A stretch of 22,039 nt of DNA from Tritrichomonas foetus (lineage: Eukaryota; Parabasalia; Tritrichomonadida; Tritrichomonadidae): contig MLAK01001315.1 in the NCBI GenBank assembly GCA_001839685.1, forward strand, positions 120,994 through 143,032. The letters run 5' to 3'. This document shows positions 8,340-15,081 of the stretch, piece by piece; position 1 is the first letter of the stretch, and each line of letters starts with the position of its first letter. The notes under the pieces are model-generated. The model made no database searches and was not told the origin of the DNA. It saw only the letters and a list, made by a program, of their open reading frames with translations. The position numbers were made by a program, and so were the translations under genes.

Positions 8340-9399
8340 AGATGTATACAAACCAAATAGTCTTAACGTACGAAATCACTAAAATGATCCTTATCATCAG
8401 TATTACTTAATACCATCAGTCAAAAATCAAAANCNAAATAGCTAAAAGAATGACGAAAATTTCCCTTATCGCAAACTTCGCAAATGGCCGAATTCAAAAA
8501 TATTTCGAAAATGATTCTGAAGAAGCTATTGTTTCAGTTTTCGGGTGAACAGCTTTCAGTCAATTGTTAAATCTATTTTTTATAGTTATGAGCCATATTT
8601 ATTCATAGTTTTGAAATTTTGCAACAATTAAACCGAAAAAAGAGCGATTTTGGAGAAAGCCTAAAAAAAATTGTGAGAAGCTTTTTTTCCAAGAATCACA
8701 AAGATTATAATACTGCTTCCCATAATTCTATTTACACTTCTTCTATCGATTTTTAATTAAAAATCGCGAAAATTTTGATAGTTTTAACTCAGTGATGTTG
8801 AATTAATTCAATTTCCATTTGACAAATATGAATGTNAAGAAAATAGACTGGCAGTCCTCAACAGCACATTCTCAAGCAGGGATACAGATACAACGATTGA
8901 AAGACCAAATCAAGAAAAATGGAATCCAATATGTTTTTTTCCAGACTCGATGCCAAGTGAATTTTCTGATGACTCGCCATTTAGATGGCAAAACATTCGT
9001 AATCTTCTCATTGATGCCTAAATTTTTTTTATTTATATCAAAATTATTAATATTTTTTTTATACTTCATTTTTGTATTTTGGAAAACATTATAATTTTCG
9101 ATGGAGGGTCATATGATAATAAAAAGCACGATTTATGATAAGAAATAATCAAGATATTAATGCTATAAAATCACTTTTTATCTCAATAATTCTCAGAAAT
9201 TTCTGTGGGGTTTATTTTTTTCTCACAATTTTTTTTTGGATTTGGTTTTCTCTGTATCTTGATTATTAAATTATAATATTTATATATTATTAATAGGATT
9301 ACAATTAAATAATATTTAGATGACAATAATATCAACAATTATTCATTTAGATCTCTCAATAGTCTTCTACATCTAGATCTAGTTAGTTTGTATACATCT
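8340..9399 (+). mobile_element. non-autonomous DNA transposon, copy 1 (1,060 bp)
   Basis: The element begins with AGATGTATACAAAC and ends with the exact reverse complement GTTTGTATACATCT, a 14-bp perfect terminal inverted repeat with weaker pairing for several more bases. The 8-bp duplication GTTTATTT flanks it. A second copy at 12356-13450 lies in opposite orientation and is about 99.6% identical (four substitutions seen). Ambiguous bases stand at 8433, 8435 and 8836; at 8836 a single N replaces 36 bases present in copy 2, so the true length is probably 1,095 bp. An 8-bp duplication is typical of hAT, P, Merlin and some other cut-and-paste superfamilies; the TIR does not let me choose among them. 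No intact transposase is present, so mobility must be supplied in trans. The 3' end lies 93 bp before the hydrolase ATG. Confidence 0.92.
8450..9021 (+). pseudogene. broken coding remnant inside transposon copy 1
   Basis: Coding-like segments follow one another in different frames: 8450-8548 (ATG to TGA, 32 residues), about 8545-8631, a segment ending in TAA at 8756, and 8839-9021 (60 codons to TAA, ending PFRWQNIRNLLIDA). They look like pieces of one protein separated by frameshifts and stops. No DDE transposase signature can be seen and I do not recognise the protein. It may be a decayed transposase or a captured host gene fragment. Confidence 0.45.
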
Positions 9400-9407
9400 G
9401 TTTATTT
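9400..9407. repeat. right 8-bp target-site duplication, copy 1
   Basis: GTTTATTT follows the last base of the element directly and matches 8332-8339 exactly. Confidence 0.93.
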
Positions 9408-9492
9408 CACCAATTAATTAATTTCAAATCAATTGATAAGCTTTTTGAATATCATTCAAATAATTGAATAATGAAATATTCTCGATCATAAA

Positions 9493-10527
9493 ATGATTAA
9501 AGGAAGCCTTGTTGAAAAGGCAGTCAATGCCATCATTCGCCCGCCTCGCCGTACATATGATCCTTCCGAATTACCACTCGAAATTGAAGGTTCAAATGGT
9601 CAAGTTTTCGTCAGACATCCCGTCGCATTCGCAAATGACAGAGATCAAAAAATTGTTGGATCGATTTATTTAAAAAGTGGCAAAGATATTACGAGTGGCG
9701 GGCCGTGCATGATCTATTTGCACGGTAATGCCTCCTCGCAACATGAAGGGAAATATCTTGTTCCTGATTTTTGCTCGAACGATGTGGCGGTTTTTTGCTT
9801 TGACTTTCCGGGAAGCGGGAACAGCGATGGCGAATATATTTCACTGGGGTATTTTGAAACGCAAGATTTAACTTTCTTGATTAATCAATTAAAAACGTCC
9901 TTCAGGATGGGCCCGTTTGCACTCTGGGGACGATCGATGGGGGCCGCAACTGCAGTTATGTGCACACACTCTGACGTTTGCTGCAAGGTTGTTGATTCCG
10001 CAAATACATCAATTCCAGATGTGTGCAAAGCGATAGCAATTAATATGAAATTGCCCTCAATTTTCTGTCCAGCCGTTTTATGGTTCTTAAAAGTGCATAT
10101 TAGCGGGATAGCAAATTTTGACATAAGTGAAGTGTCGGCATTGAATATTGCCAAGCAGCCAAACCAACCTCCGCTTCTGATGTGCCATGCAGAAAACGAT
10201 GAGTTTGTCCCCTATGAAGAAGGGCAGCAAATCTTCCAGGCTTATACGAACCCGGACAAAACTTTCGTCAAATCACAATCGGGGCATAACGGGAAACGTG
10301 GACCTGCTTGGATAAATCAGGCTTGCATGTTTATACTGAAACACTTTGGAATCACCTCAGAAAAAACTTTCACTCAATCATCTTCGAGAAGAATGCAGGA
10401 GTCTTCAAGCCACTTCCGATCGTATGACGATTTGGTGAAATTTGCGCAAGAGCATCCAAAAGAAGAGATTGAGAAAGATTCACCAATAATGCTTAGCGAA
10501 ATTGAGAATTCACCGCTTCTCTCATAA
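9493..10527 (+). CDS. alpha/beta-hydrolase, serine hydrolase (S9/S33-like)
   Basis: The protein has 344 residues and starts at the ATG at 9493. It has an alpha/beta-hydrolase core: the oxyanion-hole strand YLHGNAS (HG at 77-78), FDFPGSGNSDG (103-113), the nucleophile elbow GRSMG with Ser148, a probable catalytic Asp236 in AENDEFVP, and His265 in SGHNGKRG. The spacing of Ser, Asp and His is normal, so the enzyme should be active. Trichomonad homologues of this type are usually named clan SC family S9 unassigned serine peptidases; ABHD17-like or S33-like acylhydrolase or thioesterase activity is equally possible. There is no signal peptide, so it is probably cytosolic, unless the N-terminus is membrane-attached. 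The last 70 residues are a Ser/Glu-rich tail. Its upstream region was invaded by transposon copy 1, leaving 93 bp before the ATG; a TCATTCAA initiator-like motif (9452-9459) lies in the retained part. Confidence 0.88.
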   Translation: MIKGSLVEKAVNAIIRPPRRTYDPSELPLEIEGSNGQVFVRHPVAFANDRDQKIVGSIYLKSGKDITSGGPCMIYLHGNASSQHEGKYLVPDFCSNDVAVFCFDFPGSGNSDGEYISLGYFETQDLTFLINQLKTSFRMGPFALWGRSMGAATAVMCTHSDVCCKVVDSANTSIPDVCKAIAINMKLPSIFCPAVLWFLKVHISGIANFDISEVSALNIAKQPNQPPLLMCHAENDEFVPYEEGQQIFQAYTNPDKTFVKSQSGHNGKRGPAWINQACMFILKHFGITSEKTFTQSSSRRMQESSSHFRSYDDLVKFAQEHPKEEIEKDSPIMLSEIENSPLLS

Positions 10528-10741
10528 TTTGAGTCTTGTTAATAAAAATAGTTACTGCGAACGAAAAATTTGAATTAGTTTTCAAAAAACTCCAATGAAT
10601 GTTAAGCCAGTGTTCTCAAAGTCACTATATATCAACAAATACTATTAGTGGAGAGAGATAATATTATTTCTTGTGATTCACAACTTTGATCTGGATATTA
10701 TTCGTTTTGTTTTAGTAAGAATATGAAATTGAAAAGGCGAA

Positions 10742-10814
10742 GCCTGCGTAGCATAGTGGTTATTGCGTTCGCCTTGTAAGCGAAAGGTCGGCGGTTCGAC
10801 TCCGCTCGTAGGCA
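10742..10814 (+). tRNA. tRNA-Thr (anticodon UGU)
   Basis: The 73-base gene folds as a full cloverleaf. The acceptor stem GCCTGCG pairs with CGTAGGC (one G-U pair) and the discriminator base is A at 10814. The anticodon stem TTCGC/GCGAA encloses the loop CTTGTAA, with anticodon TGT at 10775-10777, which reads ACA (Thr). The T arm is GGCGG-TTCGACT-CCGCT. The internal Pol III promoter is intact: A box TAGCATAGTGG (10749-10759) and B box GGTTCGACTCC (10793-10803). There is no intron and no encoded CCA, as expected of a eukaryotic nuclear tRNA. Confidence 0.96.
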
Positions 10815-10817
10815 AAC

Positions 10818-10828
10818 TTTTTTTTTTT
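10818..10828 (+). terminator. RNA polymerase III terminator of tRNA-Thr
   Basis: A run of 11 T residues starts four bases after the mature tRNA end, a strong Pol III stop signal. Confidence 0.85.
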
Positions 10829-10845
10829 GAAATTTTTTAGATGGA

Positions 10846-11105
10846 ATAGCTCATTGTTATTTTACACTAATTCATACAACAGGTTTTTATGATCAGTATG
10901 AAATCGTTGAACTTTTATTGAAACAACCAAATATTGATATTAATTGTAAAGATGATATTTTTATTTTTTAATTCATGATTATTTTTTATTTATATGAAAT
11001 TTCTAATTGAGATTCAGCAAAATACCATTGGATATCGCAATTACCAATGACTATTTTAACATAACTGAGCTTCTGCAAAAGATGCCACAGCAGAACAAAC
11101 TGTAG
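10846..11105 (+). pseudogene. ankyrin-repeat gene fragment
   Basis: Two pieces in different frames carry ankyrin-repeat sequence. The first (10846-10971, ends in TAA) includes EIVELLLKQPNIDINCKDD, the typical second helix and finger of an ankyrin repeat. The second (11013-11105, ends in TAG) includes PLDIAITNDYFNITELLQKM, the start of the next repeat. About 41 bases and a frame change separate them, and no start codon or upstream repeats remain. It is therefore a decayed tail of an ankyrin gene of the kind abundant in trichomonads. It lies just downstream of the tRNA terminator. Confidence 0.75.
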
Positions 11106-11290
11106 AAGAATCAATGATTATAAGTGTATCAACACTCATCAATCATGAATGAAAGAATAAAAGATTCTTTTTCTCAATCAACCATATTCTTTTTCGATTC
11201 ATATTTGAACATACATTTGTACTTCTCAAGTAATTTTCATTAAAATATTGTATATTGCATATTTTCATCTGTAAGGGAAGAAAATAAAAA

Positions 11291-12031
11291 TCAAGCATTT
11301 GAAAATTTGGAAAAAGCAAGATTCCTTGTTCCTGCCAATGATGAAGTTTCATTCATTTTTTTATTGTTTCCAACTGTCGGTGTAGAAAAATTCCTGATAA
11401 ATTTGGATATTCCGTTGGTTGGAAGCTCTGGATTAATTGGCTGTGGCCTTTCTGTGCTGCATTTGATCAATTTCGAGCTTTGTTCTGAATTTTGGGCATT
11501 AATCGGAAAATCAAATTCAGGAGGCAGCCCTTTATGCGATTGTGTATGAATTAATACATTTCTGGAATTGTCCGAACATCCATCATTTGCAGTATTTTCT
11601 GTGGGTTCATCATCAGGTGAATTTTGAGAACTATTAGCCTTTTCAGATTGATAATCGATTTCTGCTAATTTCAGGCATTCGTCAATTCCGCTGTTTTTCA
11701 AAATTGATCCGTATTTTTTCAGCATGCTTAATTTCCAATGTCGTGAAAGTGAATTCGAAGAATGCGATGAATTTGATGTTTTGAGGTAAATCTGCCAAAA
11801 CGCTTGCGGAACCTGGCCATTGAATTGTTGGCCATAAAAAGAACGAAGTGTTCTTAAAATTGAAAGATCATCTTCACAAGAAAAAGATTCTTGGATCATA
11901 TCTTCATTCGGAATTTCTTGCTTTGTGTCTGTCATTGTCGGCATCGTAATGTAGATGGTTGGCATGTTTGGCGAAAGCGAAGGAAGTGATTGTAGGGGAG
12001 TCATAGGAAGACTTTTACTGTTGCTATCCAT
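11291..12031 (-). CDS. hypothetical protein with possible Myb/SANT-like domain
   Basis: The protein has 246 residues and starts at the ATG at 12029-12031. The N-terminal 50 residues are Ser/Pro/Thr/Met-rich and probably disordered. Residues about 54-110 form the only folded-looking block: an acidic start (EDDLSILRTLRSFYG), an aromatic segment (PQAFWQIYL) and NSLSRHWKLSMLKKYG. Three short helices with spaced Trp/Phe residues and a basic last helix recall Myb/SANT or Rap1-type Myb domains, but the match is weak. The remainder is Asn/Ser/Glu-rich and ends in a small basic stretch. If the Myb-like reading is right it would be a nuclear DNA- or chromatin-binding protein; that is inference. The gene lies within the block bounded by the two transposon copies. 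Confidence 0.65.
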   Translation of the reverse strand: MDSNSKSLPMTPLQSLPSLSPNMPTIYITMPTMTDTKQEIPNEDMIQESFSCEDDLSILRTLRSFYGQQFNGQVPQAFWQIYLKTSNSSHSSNSLSRHWKLSMLKKYGSILKNSGIDECLKLAEIDYQSEKANSSQNSPDDEPTENTANDGCSDNSRNVLIHTQSHKGLPPEFDFPINAQNSEQSSKLIKCSTERPQPINPELPTNGISKFIRNFSTPTVGNNKKMNETSSLAGTRNLAFSKFSNA

Positions 12032-12347
12032 TTTTTTTTTTTAGATTATATCATCAATCGAAATTTAGAATACTTTACGTAGAATTTAAGAATTCTGTAA
12101 CACAATCAATGATGATTTTGCAATTTTTTATTTAGCGAATATCTCTTTATATAATCAATATAAATGAGATTAAATTAATATTATATTTCTAATAGAATTT
12201 TCATATATTAATTTATATTAATTTTACGTATTAATGAAGTAAATACCAAGATGTATGAAGTATTTCAATTGAATTCATAGAAATTATAATATATAGAAAT
12301 TATAATTGATATAATTAATCATCCTTTCAAAATAAATCAAAATAGCT
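12032..12347. other. AT-rich upstream region of the 11291-12031 gene
   Basis: The region is extremely AT-rich. It contains a 14-bp direct repeat, ATAGAAATTATAAT, at 12277-12290 and 12293-12306. No gene is seen. Confidence 0.6.
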
Positions 12348-12355
12348 TCAATTTT
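12348..12355. repeat. left 8-bp target-site duplication, copy 2
   Basis: TCAATTTT here is repeated exactly at 13451-13458, immediately outside the two ends of the second element. Confidence 0.93.
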
Positions 12356-13450
12356 AGATGTATACAAACTAACTAGATCTAGATGTAGAAGACTATTGAG
12401 AGATCTAAATGAATAATTGTTGATATTATTGTCATCTAAATATTATTTAATTGTAATCCTATTAATAATATATAAATATTATAATTTAATAATCAAGATA
12501 CAGAGAAAACCAAATCCAAAAAAAAATTGTGAGAAAAAAATAAACCCCACAGAAATTTCTGAGAATTATTGAGATAGAAAGTGATTTTATAGCATTAATA
12601 TCTTGATTATTTCTTATCATAAATCGTGCTTTTTATTATCATATGACCCTCCATCGAAAATCATAATGTTTTCCAAAATACAAAAATGAAGTATAAAAAA
12701 AATATTAATAATTTTGATATAAATAAAAAAAATTTAGGCATCAATGAGAAGATTACGAATGTTTTGCCATCTAAATGGCGAGTCATCAGAAAATTCACTT
12801 GGCATCAAGTCTGGAAAAAAACATATTGGATTCCATTTTTCTTGATTTGGTCTTTCAATCGTTGTATCTGTATCCCTGCTTGAGAATGTGCTGTTGAGGA
12901 CTGCCAGTCTATTTTCTTCATATACTAAAATTTTATGACAGAAAAGATTTCAATACATTCATATTTGTCAAATGGAAATTGAATTAATTCAACATCACTG
13001 AGTTAAAACTATCAAAATTTTCGCGATTTTTAATTAAAAATCGATAGAAGAAGTGTAAATAGAATTATGGGAAGCAGTATTATAATCTTTGTGATTCTTG
13101 GAAAAAAAGCTTCTCACAATTTTTTTTATGCTTTCTCCAAAATCGCTCTTTTTTCGGTTTAATTGTTGCAAAATTTCAAAACTATGAATAAATATGGCTC
13201 ATAACTATAAAAAATAGATTTAACAATTGACTGAAAGCTGTTCACCCGAAAACTGAAACAATAGCTTCTTCAGAATCATTTTCGAAATATTTTTGAATTC
13301 GGCCATTTGCGAAGTTTGCGATAAGGGAAATTTTCGTCATTCTTTTAGCTATTTGGGTTTTGATTTTTGACTGATGGTATTAAGTAATACTGATGATAAG
13401 GATCATTTTAGTGATTTCGTACGTTAAGACTATTTGGTTTGTATACATCT
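12356..13450 (-). mobile_element. non-autonomous DNA transposon, copy 2 (1,095 bp)
   Basis: This is the same element as at 8340-9399, inverted and without ambiguous bases. It carries the same 14-bp TIRs (AGATGTATACAAAC at the left end, its reverse complement at the right). Its target duplication is TCAATTTT, different from that of copy 1, so this is an independent insertion. It contains 36 bases (about 12919-12954) missing at the N of copy 1. Four substitutions separate the copies, indicating recent common origin. The right end is 63 bp before the CK1 ATG, and one plus-strand frame of the kinase runs back into the TIR, which is fortuitous. The superfamily is unresolved (8-bp-TSD class). Confidence 0.93.
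12734..13340 (-). pseudogene. broken coding remnant inside transposon copy 2
   Basis: This is the counterpart of the remnant in copy 1, on the minus strand. It has the same ATG (13338-13340), the same TGA at 13242, the same TAA near 13034 and the same final TAA at 12734-12736. The 36 extra bases extend the last coding-like section: a segment ending EIFSVIKF and then, after a frame change, one containing YEENRLAVLNSTFSS. Because both copies share all breaks, the gene was already dead before the copies separated. The family is not recognised. Confidence 0.45.
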
Positions 13451-13458
13451 TCAATTTT
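13451..13458. repeat. right 8-bp target-site duplication, copy 2
   Basis: TCAATTTT follows the element directly and matches 12348-12355 exactly. Confidence 0.93.
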
Positions 13459-13497
13459 CCACTTTCGAAAGTTATTCATTCGAATCCAAATTTTCAA

Positions 13498-13505
13498 TCA
13501 TATTT
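13498..13505 (+). promoter_or_regulatory. candidate initiator (Inr) element of the CK1 gene
   Basis: TCATATTT fits the trichomonad initiator TCA+1-Y-W-Y-T. It places +1 at 13500, giving a 14-base leader before the ATG at 13514. It lies outside the transposon, about 40 bases beyond its target duplication, so the insertion spared the core promoter. Confidence 0.45.
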
Positions 13506-13513
13506 CTCAAAAA

Positions 13514-14596
13514 ATGCAGCATTGCTTCGGCGATTTTCGGATCGGTCGAAGTATTGGAAATGGCGCATTCGGAGGCGTCTACCAAGGCACGCACAATGTG
13601 AATAAGACAGAAGTCGCAATTAAAGTTTCGACAGGACGTTTATCAGACACGCATATGAAAGCCGAACTCGATGTATACAATTCGCTTGAAAGTGAGCCAG
13701 GATTTCCAGTTATTCATGGGTATGAAACCTCAGGCGAAACGAAATATCTAGCGATGGAATTACTCGGAAAGAATTTATACGATTTATTTAAAAATCACAA
13801 CAGCAAGTTTTCAATGAAGACGGCATTGATTTTCATCGACCAGGCGCTTCAACGGCTTCAATACCTGCACTCAAAGGGCTTCGTTCACTGCGATATCAAG
13901 CCTCATAATTTCTGCATTGGAAATGGCCCAAATTCCAATCAAATCTATCTGATTGACTTCGGGCTCGCGAAAAGATACACAGTTTTCCCGAAAGACTGCC
14001 CCGAGTCAAAACGGAAAAAAATTGATAAATTTGAAGGAACAATGAGATATGCGTCTCATGCTGCTCATCACGGATATGAAATGCTGCCAAAGGACGATCT
14101 GGAAAGCCTGTTTTATACCTTAATTTATCTGATAAAAGGAAAGCTTCCATGGAGTGGAATTTCAAATAAGAACAAGGATTTGAAGAGAGAGTCTATATAT
14201 GTGGTAAAATGTAGTGTTCAACCAGAGGAACTTTGTAGTGGTCTCCCAGAAGAATTCATTGAGTTTTATAATGATATTCGAAATTTGAATATTTGCGACG
14301 AACCAAATTATAGCAAATATAGGGCTATTTTTAGAAACTTGTTCATTAAAAGTCAATTTATATATGATTCAAAATTTGATTGGGTGCTTTCGAAATCAAC
14401 AATGACTTTTAATTTTGGACCGCCAAAAATTCCACAGCATAACGTTTCAATTCATCGAGCAAGATCAGATAATCCACAACCAACAGTTTTAAGACCAAAG
14501 GATCGGCAAATAAAGATTTTTTCACCGAGACTGAAACCGAACACATCGATGACTTTCATCGGAGGGAAATTTATGAAAAATTTCCCAAAGAAATGA
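13514..14596 (+). CDS. casein kinase 1 (CK1) family protein kinase
   Basis: The protein has 360 residues from the ATG at 13514. The frame stays open upstream into the transposon TIR, but there is no ATG there and an initiator-like motif lies at 13498. The kinase domain spans about 8-290. The glycine loop is GNGAFGGVY (15-23), the ATP-binding lysine is Lys37 in VAIKV, and Glu51 is the probable helix-C glutamate. The catalytic loop is HCDIKPHNF (Asp127, Lys129, Asn132) and the magnesium loop is DFG at 148-150. FEGTMRYAS (173-181) and PKDDLESL (192-199) are the CK1-family substitutes for the usual APE region. CK1 enzymes phosphorylate Ser/Thr, favouring primed or acidic sites; trichomonads carry many diverged members. 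The HRD arginine is Cys here. The C-terminal tail of about 70 residues is basic. All catalytic residues remain, so it is probably active. Confidence 0.93.
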   Translation: MQHCFGDFRIGRSIGNGAFGGVYQGTHNVNKTEVAIKVSTGRLSDTHMKAELDVYNSLESEPGFPVIHGYETSGETKYLAMELLGKNLYDLFKNHNSKFSMKTALIFIDQALQRLQYLHSKGFVHCDIKPHNFCIGNGPNSNQIYLIDFGLAKRYTVFPKDCPESKRKKIDKFEGTMRYASHAAHHGYEMLPKDDLESLFYTLIYLIKGKLPWSGISNKNKDLKRESIYVVKCSVQPEELCSGLPEEFIEFYNDIRNLNICDEPNYSKYRAIFRNLFIKSQFIYDSKFDWVLSKSTMTFNFGPPKIPQHNVSIHRARSDNPQPTVLRPKDRQIKIFSPRLKPNTSMTFIGGKFMKNFPKK

Positions 14597-15081
14597 CATT
14601 TTTTTTTTTATGTGTGTGTGTTTGATCATGACTTTTTGCTTATTAATGTGAATTGTATTTGTTTTTTAATGATTATTATTGATGGCATATTGCAGTATTT
14701 TTAATGTTTGCGATTATGATGTGTTTTTAATTTATGTAAATATACTATAAATGTTTTTCTTTTGCTATTAGGTTCTTTTGGTTATGCGTTTTCACATATA
14801 TTTCATGAACATTAGTACTAATGAGAAGATACTCACGATTTTCCAAGATATCATTTTAGCTAAATCATTGAAGAATAGAGAATAGTCCATGTTTTGGCAA
14901 TTATATTGGACTCATAAAAAGTCATTGTTTCAGATTATTATACATAATTCTTCTTCTTTATTCCAATTATCAATGAGAGGCATTATTTGTTGGAAATACT
15001 GAAAACATCAAATTATTCATAGAAAAACAAAACTAAGGAAATATAAAAGAAAAAAACAAAAAAACAAGAATATTTACAAAA
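14597..15081. other. convergent intergenic region
   Basis: These 485 AT-rich bases lie between the 3' ends of the CK1 gene and the inositol polyphosphate kinase gene. They begin with a T-run and a short TG microsatellite (about 14599-14622). No further gene or RNA is seen. Confidence 0.6.

Noticed and set aside
10818..10828. Poly-T run as a retrotransposon tail next to the tRNA
   Set aside because: Its position four bases after the tRNA end is fully explained as a Pol III terminator; no SINE-like body is present.
12686..12883. 65-residue plus-strand frame in transposon copy 2 and its twin on the minus strand of copy 1
   Set aside because: It is low-complexity Lys/Asn-rich at the start and antisense to the better coding-like remnant; no family resemblance.
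8340..13450. A composite transposon with two inverted ends carrying the hydrolase, tRNA and hypothetical gene
   Set aside because: Each copy has its own matching 8-bp duplication and the outermost flanks do not match each other, so the two inserted independently; the middle genes were not carried.
13439..13513. Upstream start of the CK1 gene from a TTG inside the transposon end
   Set aside because: It is not an ATG, lies in the TIR, and an ATG with a nearby initiator-like motif exists at 13514 just before the kinase domain.
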